This document shows positions 7,906 through 15,228 of a DNA stretch of 64,000 nucleotides, in pieces. A model generated the notes under the pieces. It searched no databases, was not told the DNA's origin, and worked only from the letters and a program-made list of their open reading frames with translations. The position numbers and the translations under genes are program-made. Within the stretch, counting starts at the first letter, position 1; each line of letters begins with the position of its first letter. Source of the DNA: Saccharibacillus sacchari DSM 19268 (lineage in GTDB: Bacteria > Bacillota > Bacilli > Paenibacillales > Paenibacillaceae); contig NZ_KK073875.1 of assembly GCF_000585395.1 (NCBI RefSeq), forward strand, positions 907,311 to 971,310. The letters are read 5' to 3'.

Positions 7906-9718
7906 GCAGCAGACAGCGGAAACGGCTTCCAGTTCTCCACAGGAACACAAGCCGTCGACTTCCTCCACGTTAAAGCTGCTGCTTGGTTATGCCAAACCGC
8001 ACCGGATGGCGTTTCTCGGCGTCACGGTCTGCGCGCTGCTGGGCATATCGGCGGAACTGCTTCAGCCGCTGATCGTCCAGATCGCGATCGACGACCATCT
8101 GGCCAAAGGCGAAGGCGGAAGCTCGCTGCTCCGGCTCGGCCTGATCTATCTGGGCATTGCCGTGATTAGCTTCTTGTTTACCTATTTACAAAACAATCTG
8201 CTGCAATACGCGGGACAAAGCATTATCGCCCGGATTCGCAAAGACCTGTTCGGGCATATTTCGAAAATGTCGATGTCGTTTTTCGATCGGACGCACAGCG
8301 GCAGTCTCGTGACCAACGTCTCCAACGACACCGAAACGATCAGCCAATTTTTCACCCAAGTGCTGCTGAGTCTGGTGCGCGACGGCATGATGCTGGTGCT
8401 CATCCTTGTTCTGATGTTCAGCCTCGACCCGCAGTTGGCGATGTTCTCGATGCTGATTCTTCCTGTCATTTTCATCGTCGCGGCCTTTTTCCGTTCTTAC
8501 TTGCGCAATACGTATCAGCAGGCGCGCAGCCGATTGTCCCGCCTGATCGCTTTTACCGCAGAAAATCTGTCCGGCATGGGCTTGATTCAGTCTTTCCGTC
8601 AGGAAGAAGAACAATTAGGGCGCTTCACCGAGCAGAACCGCAACTACTGGAACGCCAATCTGCGGCAAATTCGTTCCAACGTGCTGTTTAACCGTACCTT
8701 CGATATTCTGGGCAATGCCGCGCTCGTGCTGATGGTCTGGCTCGGCGGACGCGCGGTGCTCGGGCAAAGCATGGAAGTCGGCGTGCTGTACGCGTTCGTC
8801 AGCTATATCCGCCAATTTTTCCAGCCGATCAACCAGATCACCATGCAGTGGAACACGTTCCAATCGACGACGGTCGCCGTTGAGCGCATTCAGCGGGTGT
8901 TGGAGACCGAACCGGACGTAAGCGAGCCTGGACAAAAAGAACAAATCCGACTCCGGTCCTCTTCTCTGCGCGGCGAAGTGAATTTCAACAATGTGACATT
9001 CGGTTATCGCGCAGATCGTCCCGTGCTGAAAAATCTCAACCTGCATATCCAGCCCGGCGAAATGATCGGCGTCGTCGGAACGACAGGAGCCGGCAAAAGC
9101 ACGCTGATTAGCCTGTTGAACCGCTTTTACGACGTGGATACCGGCACAGTGGAAATCGACGGCGTCGATATTCGAAAAGTGACGCAAAACGATCTGCACG
9201 CGGCCGTAGGATTGATTCAGCAAGATCCTTATCTGTTCGCCGGCTCGATCATCGAGAATGTCCGCCTGTTCCGCGACGACATCACGCGGGAGCAGGTGAT
9301 CGAAGCGTGTCGTTTCGTAGGCGCCCATCCGATGATTCTTCGTTTGCCGAACGGTTACGATACGCATTTGTCCGAACGGGGCAGCGGATTGTCGGCCGGG
9401 GAACGGCAGTTGATCTCCTTCGCCCGCATCGTCGTATTCCGGCCGAAAATTCTGATTCTCGACGAAGCGACCGCCAACCTCGATTCGGAAACGGAGAAGC
9501 TTGTCCAACAAGCCCTCTCTTCCGTCGCTCAAGGCCGAACCACGATCGTGATCGCCCATCGTCTATCGACGATCATGCATGCCGACCGTATTTTGGTCAT
9601 GCAGGACGGCGAATTGACGGAACAAGGCACGCATGCCCAACTGCTGGCGCGCGGCGGCCATTATGCGGAGCTGTACCGACACGCAAGACAATCGGGACGC
9701 GAGCAATTGCCCGGTTGA
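7889..9718 (+). CDS. BmrD-like ABC exporter, fused membrane and ATPase domains
   Basis: This 609-residue partner has six membrane spans followed by an ATPase with Walker A GTTGAGKST, Q-loop, signature LSAGERQLIS and Walker B ILILDEATANLD, which keeps the catalytic Glu. It thus supplies the active site complementing the degenerate one in the preceding subunit, as in BmrCD/YheHI-type heterodimeric multidrug exporters. The ATG at 7889 is 10 bases after GAGGAGGGA inside the end of the upstream gene. An N-terminal Ser/Thr/Gln-rich tail of about 30 residues precedes the first span. The substrate is not evident; no drug-specific regulator sits nearby apart from the possible leader ORF. Confidence 0.9.
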   Translation: MTNLNKQQTAETASSSPQEHKPSTSSTLKLLLGYAKPHRMAFLGVTVCALLGISAELLQPLIVQIAIDDHLAKGEGGSSLLRLGLIYLGIAVISFLFTYLQNNLLQYAGQSIIARIRKDLFGHISKMSMSFFDRTHSGSLVTNVSNDTETISQFFTQVLLSLVRDGMMLVLILVLMFSLDPQLAMFSMLILPVIFIVAAFFRSYLRNTYQQARSRLSRLIAFTAENLSGMGLIQSFRQEEEQLGRFTEQNRNYWNANLRQIRSNVLFNRTFDILGNAALVLMVWLGGRAVLGQSMEVGVLYAFVSYIRQFFQPINQITMQWNTFQSTTVAVERIQRVLETEPDVSEPGQKEQIRLRSSSLRGEVNFNNVTFGYRADRPVLKNLNLHIQPGEMIGVVGTTGAGKSTLISLLNRFYDVDTGTVEIDGVDIRKVTQNDLHAAVGLIQQDPYLFAGSIIENVRLFRDDITREQVIEACRFVGAHPMILRLPNGYDTHLSERGSGLSAGERQLISFARIVVFRPKILILDEATANLDSETEKLVQQALSSVAQGRTTIVIAHRLSTIMHADRILVMQDGELTEQGTHAQLLARGGHYAELYRHARQSGREQLPG

Positions 9719-9744
9719 CCCAGAAAGACCTTATACGCTCGCAG

Positions 9745-9788
9745 CAAAAAAAGCCTCTGAAACCGATCATTCGGTCTCAGGGGCTTTA
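9745..9788. terminator. Terminator between convergent ABC and kinase genes
   Basis: AAAGCCTCTGA-ACCG pairs with CGGT-TCAGGGGCTTT. On the minus strand the stem is followed by seven T, so it terminates the hybrid kinase transcript well; on the plus strand only a short T-run follows. Confidence 0.75.
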
Positions 9789-9842
9789 ACTTCATCTACA
9801 ATTAGAATTCCTATTCACTGCCATTATGTTGAGCCAAACTAT

Positions 9843-12737
9843 CTAATCTGCGATTCGGCCCGAAACATCCAACAATACTTTCATTCGCTCTACGACCAAA
9901 TTCATATCAAGCGGTTTGGTCAGGTAATCGGAAGCTCCCGCGTTCAGGCATTTATCCCGATCCTCCTTCATTGCTTTTGCAGTGAGGGCCAAAATGGGGA
10001 TGTGCGCAAGTTCCGGTTCCAAACGAATACGGCGCATCGTTTCGAACCCGTCCAACTCCGGCATCATAATGTCCATGAAGATCATGTCGAACGGTCCTTC
10101 CGCGTTCAACTTATCCAACGCGTCCAACCCCGTCAAAGCGACGATAATCTCCACGCCGTGCTTCTCCAACATACTCGTCAACGCATAAACATTACGAATA
10201 TCGTCGTCCACGATCATCATCCGCATGCCTTCAAACGGCATTTCCGGCTCATGCAGAGTCGGCGGGAATAACATCCCGCCCGCATACGAACCCCCGCCTT
10301 CTCCTCCTGCGGAATCCGGTACGATTCGAATAAATCGTTGGGAATCGGGAGTCGATAATTCGATAGGAGCTTCCTTTTCTTCTTGGGCGGTTACCGCCGA
10401 CTCGGCTTCCTCCGGCAACAACGCTTCTTTCAGGGATGCGCTGCTTGACCAGGATCGGCGAGCGTTCAACGGCAGGAACAAGTCCGCCAACTCCCCGTCA
10501 TCCTTGACGCATGGAACGTACAGACAGAATGTGCTGCCTGCACCGTAACGGCTATCGAGCGTAATTTCACCGCCCAGCAAGGCCGCCAACTGTGTCGAGA
10601 TCGACAAGCCGAGACCCGTACCGCCATATTTGCGGGCAATCGTTCCGTCCGCTTGTTGGAAAGCCTGGAAGATTAACTGACGATTCTCCTCGCTGATGCC
10701 AATCCCCGTATCGCTCACGCTGAACGCCAACTGGTCGTACGCCGCGCCTTCCGGATTCACCCGTTTGCCCGGTACGCGGCCGATTCGAAGCACCACTTCC
10801 CCGCGTTCCGTAAACTTGAAAGCATTCGAGAGCAAATTGCGCAGAATCTGTTGAAGCCGCAGTTCATCCGTGAAAATGTAACCCGGCACATTTTCTTCGA
10901 CCTCGATTCGGAAATCAAGCTGTTTGCGGATCGCGATTTCGGCAAAGTAACGATCCATATCGGAAGCTACTTTTGCCAGATCTACGGCAGCAACCTCAAT
11001 CTGCATTTTGCCGGCTTCGACTTTGGACAGATCAAGAATGTCATTAATCAGATTGAGCAGATCCTTACCGGACTCGTGAATACTGGAAGCATACTCCTCT
11101 TCTTTCGCCGTTAACGTTCGATTCTCGTTTTCGGCAAGGATCTGCGAAAGAATCAACATGCTGTTAAGCGGCGTGCGCAGCTCATGCGACATATTGGCCA
11201 AGAATTCCGATTTGTATTTAGAGCTGATCTGCAATTCTTGCGCATACTTCTCCGTCTCTTCCACCGCGATTTCGGCTGCGTGCTTCTGTTCGCTGAGCTG
11301 TTCGTTGATACTTTCCAACTCGTCGCGCTGCGTCATCAGCTCCTGCGATTGCACCTGAAGTTCTTCCGATTGCACTTGAAGTTCTTCGGATTGAGCTTGG
11401 AGTTCTTCATTGAGCGACTGCGATTCCCGGTACAGACGTTCGATCTCCTGCCTTGCTTCCACCGTCTGAAGCGTACTGCCGAGCAGTTCGGCTTTTCGCT
11501 GCAAGCGTTCCACCTCGCCTGCTTCGAAAGCTTTCGGCGACGCCCATTCGATAACGGCTTTCACCCGGCCTCCGTACATTACCGGAATCAGCAGCACTTC
11601 GGCCGACGACGCAGAACCAAGCGCGGAAGAGATTTTGACATAGTCCGCAGGCACATCCTTCAGATGCAGTATTTTTCCTTCAAGAGCGCAGCGCCCGATC
11701 AAGCCTTCGCCGAATCGAATATCGACCGATTCGGTTCGTGCCGCATGCTCGGCGTCTTCGGCCAGAGCCGCGATTTTCGACAGCGTCTTGCGTTCGGGGT
11801 CCACCACGTAGAAAATACCGACCGGAATTTCCGTCGTCTCGGACACTTTCGACAAGAACGCGTCGGCAAGCTCGGAACTTGAACCGGAAGACTTCTCCTG
11901 AAGCAATTCCGCCAGGCGAATCAGACGTTCTTTATGCCGATCTTCGGCCTCGATCTTCGCGAGCAGAAGATTGGTCGAATCGCCCAGGTCGCCGACTTCG
12001 TCTTGGGAACGAACATCGATCCGTTCGCGCAAATCGCCGCCGACGGTGATCGAACGAATCGCGTCCGTCACTCGGGAAATCGTTTTTGAAATATTGCCTG
12101 CAATGGCGAGCGCCGCCACGATGGACACGATCCCGACCAAGGCCCACAGTCCGATCATCGCATAGATCATCCGATCGCTGTTCGCTTTCAGCTCGGCTAC
12201 TCTCGCATCGGTCAACCGCTGCTCGGTATCGCGAAACGCATCGAATTGAACGCGCAGCTGATCCATCTCCCGCTTGCCCGCGTCGCCCGTGTAGTAAGCC
12301 AATACGTCAGCTTCCTTGCCTTCGGTTTTGAGTTCGATCGTGCGGTCGCCCATCTCCGCAATCCAGCTCTCGATATTGGAACGGATAAGCCCGAGGCTCT
12401 GCTGCTGGGACGCATTGTCGCCGACCAGCTCGTACAACCGGCTGTAGGTCGTCTCCCACTCGGTGCGTCCGCTCGTGTAAGGCTGCAGATAATCGCGGTC
12501 TCCGGTCAGCAGATACCCCCGCTGACCGGTCTCCATGTCCAGCACGTTTTTTTGCAGCGCGCTCAGTTCGTCATGCACCGCAATATCATGATCGCTGATA
12601 AACGCATTGGCTTCCTGAAGACTGCGCACTTGTGCGGATACCGCGAGCAGCGATAATCCCAAGCAGACCAAAATAAACAAATATCCGGCCAGTATTTTCG
12701 CGCGAATGTTAAAACGTCTTTTTTTCGGCACTTCCAT
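9843..12737 (-). CDS. CHASE3-HAMP-GAF hybrid histidine kinase with receiver
   Basis: This 964-residue membrane sensor has, in order, a first membrane span (about residues 12-35), an extracellular CHASE3 domain with the ETGQRGYLLTGD signature, a second span (about 190-212), HAMP, a GAF domain, a Gln/Glu heptad linker (EELQAQSEELQVQSEELQ), a HisKA domain with the phosphoacceptor His near residue 518 in MSHELRTPLNS, an HATPase with DTGIGI and GTGLGLSI, and a C-terminal receiver with its Asp in IFMDIMMPELDG. It should autophosphorylate and pass phosphate to its own receiver and then to an unseen phosphotransfer protein. The frame opens upstream at a GTG (12794) that overlaps the preceding gene; the ATG at 12737 after GCGGAGG is preferred although its spacing is short. 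Confidence 0.9.
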   Translation of the reverse strand: MEVPKKRRFNIRAKILAGYLFILVCLGLSLLAVSAQVRSLQEANAFISDHDIAVHDELSALQKNVLDMETGQRGYLLTGDRDYLQPYTSGRTEWETTYSRLYELVGDNASQQQSLGLIRSNIESWIAEMGDRTIELKTEGKEADVLAYYTGDAGKREMDQLRVQFDAFRDTEQRLTDARVAELKANSDRMIYAMIGLWALVGIVSIVAALAIAGNISKTISRVTDAIRSITVGGDLRERIDVRSQDEVGDLGDSTNLLLAKIEAEDRHKERLIRLAELLQEKSSGSSSELADAFLSKVSETTEIPVGIFYVVDPERKTLSKIAALAEDAEHAARTESVDIRFGEGLIGRCALEGKILHLKDVPADYVKISSALGSASSAEVLLIPVMYGGRVKAVIEWASPKAFEAGEVERLQRKAELLGSTLQTVEARQEIERLYRESQSLNEELQAQSEELQVQSEELQVQSQELMTQRDELESINEQLSEQKHAAEIAVEETEKYAQELQISSKYKSEFLANMSHELRTPLNSMLILSQILAENENRTLTAKEEEYASSIHESGKDLLNLINDILDLSKVEAGKMQIEVAAVDLAKVASDMDRYFAEIAIRKQLDFRIEVEENVPGYIFTDELRLQQILRNLLSNAFKFTERGEVVLRIGRVPGKRVNPEGAAYDQLAFSVSDTGIGISEENRQLIFQAFQQADGTIARKYGGTGLGLSISTQLAALLGGEITLDSRYGAGSTFCLYVPCVKDDGELADLFLPLNARRSWSSSASLKEALLPEEAESAVTAQEEKEAPIELSTPDSQRFIRIVPDSAGGEGGGSYAGGMLFPPTLHEPEMPFEGMRMMIVDDDIRNVYALTSMLEKHGVEIIVALTGLDALDKLNAEGPFDMIFMDIMMPELDGFETMRRIRLEPELAHIPILALTAKAMKEDRDKCLNAGASDYLTKPLDMNLVVERMKVLLDVSGRIAD

Positions 12738-12756
12738 GCCCTCCGCTTCGCTCAGT

Positions 12757-13068
12757 TTACTCTTCGATGTTTGGCGGATCGAGCCGCCGCGCACGCTGTT
12801 CGAACAACTGGTTTTCCAGCATTTCCATACGCTTGCGTTCCCAATCCGCTCTTTGCTCGGCGAATCGTTCGGATGTCTCGTCTTCGCGGATCGTCCAGAG
12901 GTCGCTCAGCAGATACCCTTCCACCTTCACAAGACGATCCGCATAAGGCCCAGTTATCCAAGCCAAACCTTCCGGAAGCAGCCTGACCCGCCGGTGCCCG
13001 TCAGCCGCTTCCGCTAATTGTCCGAGCTTGATCGCGTTCAGCATCTGACCAAACGTATACCAGTTCAT
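12757..13068 (-). CDS. Hypothetical protein, 103 aa, between cupin and kinase
   Basis: I do not recognise this small soluble protein. It has no signal peptide or membrane segment; its N-terminal half is mixed (pattern NWYTFGQMLNAIKLGQ, LLPEGLAWI) and its C-terminal half is a charged helix rich in Glu and Arg. It starts one base after the stop of the cupin gene and ends 19 bases before the kinase start, so the three genes look like one operon with coupled translation. A weak ribosome binding site fits coupling. A TTG at 13083 inside the cupin gene is an alternative start. Confidence 0.65.
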   Translation of the reverse strand: MNWYTFGQMLNAIKLGQLAEAADGHRRVRLLPEGLAWITGPYADRLVKVEGYLLSDLWTIREDETSERFAEQRADWERKRMEMLENQLFEQRARRLDPPNIEE

Positions 13069-13069
13069 G

Positions 13070-13537
13070 CTATTTACGTTCAATCATTTTGAAGTCGTCA
13101 TAGTGGAAGCCCGGCGCTACGATACAAGTGACCAATACCGGTTCATCGCCAATCGGACGAGCCTTCTGCCAATGCTTGCCCGGAACCAGTCCCTGGAAAT
13201 TCTGACCGTTAGCCGTATCGGGACCCAAGATCATTTCTTCGCCTTCAACCGGTTCTTCTCCGTCGCCGCCCAGCGTTAGAGCCAGCGGACCGCCCGTATG
13301 CCAGAGCCACAGCTCGTCGGAATGCACGACATGCCATTCCGATGCTTCGCCCGGATGCAGCAGAAAATAGATCGAACTTGCCGCAAAACGGTCTCCCGCG
13401 TATTCTTCCGGCAGCACGCTCTGCGGAATCTTAAACGAAGATTTCCAAAGTTCTTTATGCCATCCGCCTTCTATGTGACCTTCAAGCCCCAACAGTTCAA
13501 CGAGCGGGGAAAGTTGGAATGGGTGTTCGGAATTCAT
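13070..13537 (-). CDS. Cupin protein, DUF985 family
   Basis: This 155-residue protein carries the DUF985 cupin layout: LEGHIEGGW near the N terminus, then SSIYFLL, the metal-type histidines in EWHVVHSDELWLWHTGG, and the C-terminal APGFHYDDFKM. Proteins of this group (related to yeast YML079w) are beta-barrel cupins of unknown or sugar-epimerase-like activity. The ATG at 13537 follows GGAAGGAAG at suitable spacing; an upstream TTG at 13561 is less likely. It is the first gene of a likely operon with the small unknown protein and the hybrid kinase. No substrate can be read. Confidence 0.85.
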   Translation of the reverse strand: MNSEHPFQLSPLVELLGLEGHIEGGWHKELWKSSFKIPQSVLPEEYAGDRFAASSIYFLLHPGEASEWHVVHSDELWLWHTGGPLALTLGGDGEEPVEGEEMILGPDTANGQNFQGLVPGKHWQKARPIGDEPVLVTCIVAPGFHYDDFKMIERK

Positions 13538-13734
13538 GGGTAAGGTTCTTCCTTCCTTCAATGAAGATTTTCGAGTAAAGATTTCTGATTTCCAGCATAC
13601 TATACTATCGGCTTTTCAACCAAACGATTTTTGCGCGTTAGGCTCGGCGAGACTGTATAAAATGTTACGGGCGCGACGTCTAATTTACGGGTATATAAAG
13701 GCAGGAAGAAAAACGTGCCGGAAGGAGAAATTTC

Positions 13735-14658
13735 ATGCAACTATCCGTCGAAACAAGGCGCGAAATGCAGCGCGCATTCGAAGCCTGCCGGGAGACGATC
13801 GGAGGCTTCCCGCAGCCCTTCGCTCAGCTCGGCATTCGTTACTTGGATCGATTCGATCCAGGACTCGGAAACGGCCCCACCAATTATATCTGCTGCCTGC
13901 TCCCCTATTGGCTGCGCGAGGCGGCAGGAGCCACGCTTGAACACTGTCGGGAAATCGCCGAAGCTAACATCTTCGGTATGCTGCATTTCCATCTTCAGGA
14001 CGAACGAATGGATCGTCAGTCCGGTCTGGATCGCCCTCACATCGCACTGTCCCAACTACTAAACGCAGAGATGACCGTTCGATATGCCGCGCTGTTCCGC
14101 TCCGCGAGCCTCTTCCGCGAAGCGCTGGTCTCTTGCACGGGCGAATGGGCAGCAGGACTTGCCGCCGAGCGAAATACCGATCCCTTTTACGAACATCCGC
14201 CCGATATTGCAGCCCGATCCGCTCCGCTACTGCTATGCCCGTTAGCCTTATTCTCTGATCATGAAGCTTTGCAGACGCGTGCGCTGCATGCGGTTCGCGA
14301 GACCCTCATCACCCTCCAAATGGCCGACGATTGGGCAGACTACACAGACGATCTACAGGACGGCTCCTACAACTGCCTCGTCTCGCTCTATCGCAAAGAA
14401 TACGCAAACACAATCGAAACCCCGATCTCCCCCCGTGATATTGAAGCTGCCGTTTATGAAAAAGGCATGCTTGGACGCTATGCGGAATTTTCGGCTGACA
14501 GACAAGCTGAACTCGAGGACTACCGTGCAGACTTCCCTGGCTTGATCGGATTTCATGCTGCTCTGGCAGGTGATCTGGAGCGCATCGCAGCCCGGATCGA
14601 AGAAGAAAAGCAAAGGCTGTCACTGGGCGGACTGAACTATTGGCTCCTCGGTCAATAG
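13735..14658 (+). CDS. Class I isoprenoid-synthase-like enzyme
   Basis: This 307-residue, mostly alpha-helical protein has two Asp-rich motifs at the spacing of class I isoprenoid synthases: DERMD at residues 89-93, and at 198-213 a second motif with Asp198-Asp199, Asp202, Asp205-Asp206 and Asp209 ending in GSYN. These would bind magnesium and a prenyl diphosphate. It has no membrane segment or signal peptide. Enzymes of this fold make or cyclise terpenes or transfer prenyl groups; ComQ, which prenylates ComX, belongs to the same superfamily. The ATG follows AAGGAG at good spacing. It is followed on the same strand by the NHLP-leader peptide gene. The substrate is unknown; assignment to the superfamily rests on motifs and helix content. 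Confidence 0.7.
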   Translation: MQLSVETRREMQRAFEACRETIGGFPQPFAQLGIRYLDRFDPGLGNGPTNYICCLLPYWLREAAGATLEHCREIAEANIFGMLHFHLQDERMDRQSGLDRPHIALSQLLNAEMTVRYAALFRSASLFREALVSCTGEWAAGLAAERNTDPFYEHPPDIAARSAPLLLCPLALFSDHEALQTRALHAVRETLITLQMADDWADYTDDLQDGSYNCLVSLYRKEYANTIETPISPRDIEAAVYEKGMLGRYAEFSADRQAELEDYRADFPGLIGFHAALAGDLERIAARIEEEKQRLSLGGLNYWLLGQ

Positions 14659-14696
14659 CATTCTTTTCTCCTCTTTTCAAAACGTTGCTTTCCCGC

Positions 14697-14725
14697 TTGC
14701 TATCTCCTTTTATCCGTGTTATGAT
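14697..14725 (+). promoter_or_regulatory. SigA-type promoter of the NHLP peptide gene
   Basis: TTGCTA and TATGAT are separated by 17 bases. It would give the peptide gene its own transcript with an untranslated leader of about 125 bases, which contains a TCGATCG/CGATCGA dyad at about 14755-14785. Confidence 0.5.
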
Positions 14726-14855
14726 TTTCCATAAAAACAAAACCTTCTCAGTTCGATCGCGATTCCATGAATTTTCGATCGACCTCGGATGGACCCAACG
14801 TCACTTGTCCTCCTGTTCAACAATCATGAATTCGCACGCGAAAGGATGATGTTCA

Positions 14856-15128
14856 ATGGCACACCTGACAACGGAAACTTTGATCAAAACCCAAGTGATT
14901 CAAAAAGCATGGGAAGATCCCGAATTCCGGGCCCGTCTGCTGGCCGATCCGAAGAACGCTCTGCGCGACGCTTTCGGCATCGAACTGCCTGACCATATTA
15001 ACTTGACTGCGGTTGAAGAGTCGGCGAACGACTTCTATCTGGTCATCCCTCCGAACCCTTCCGACATTATTCCGAAAGCCGAGCGAATCACCATTGAGCC
15101 GGCAGCCATGTGGGGAACAGGCGGCTAA
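14856..15128 (+). CDS. NHLP-leader (nitrile hydratase-like) RiPP precursor-like peptide
   Basis: This 90-residue peptide resembles the NHLP leader family throughout residues 4-70: an N-terminal helix with AWEDPEFRARLLADP, then ALRDAFGIELPDHINL, then the DFYLVIPPNPSD end of the leader. In known cases such leaders, derived from the nitrile hydratase alpha chain, guide modification of a C-terminal core peptide. Here only about 20 residues follow (from residue 71), ending MWGTGG, with a single Trp at 86 and no Cys, so lanthionine or cyclodehydration chemistry on cysteine is ruled out; Ser is also absent and Thr is present twice. The ATG follows AAAGGATG. No YcaO, radical SAM or LanM gene is in the window; the only enzyme candidate is the isoprenoid-synthase-like neighbour. 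Confidence 0.8.
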   Translation: MAHLTTETLIKTQVIQKAWEDPEFRARLLADPKNALRDAFGIELPDHINLTAVEESANDFYLVIPPNPSDIIPKAERITIEPAAMWGTGG

Positions 15129-15199
15129 ATCGCAACGACACGCATCCATCCTATTCACCTAACAAAAGCAAGGAGCGGGACCTCCGCGACCTCGATCTG

Positions 15200-15228
15200 C
15201 CGGAAGCCTCTTACTCAGAGGCTTCCGG
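15200..15228. terminator. Hairpin between convergent peptide and kinase genes
   Basis: An 11-base perfect stem (CCGGAAGCCTC and GAGGCTTCCGG) with a 7-base loop covers the last codons and the stop of the minus-strand kinase gene. It lacks a T-run on either side, so it may act as a transcript-end stabiliser or a weak bidirectional terminator. Confidence 0.55.

Noticed and set aside
6355-7968. Long 537-codon open frame on the minus strand opposite the BmrC-like gene
   Set aside because: It is the antisense shadow of a clear ABC exporter, has no ribosome binding site, and the translation is Arg/His/Gln-rich without a domain pattern.
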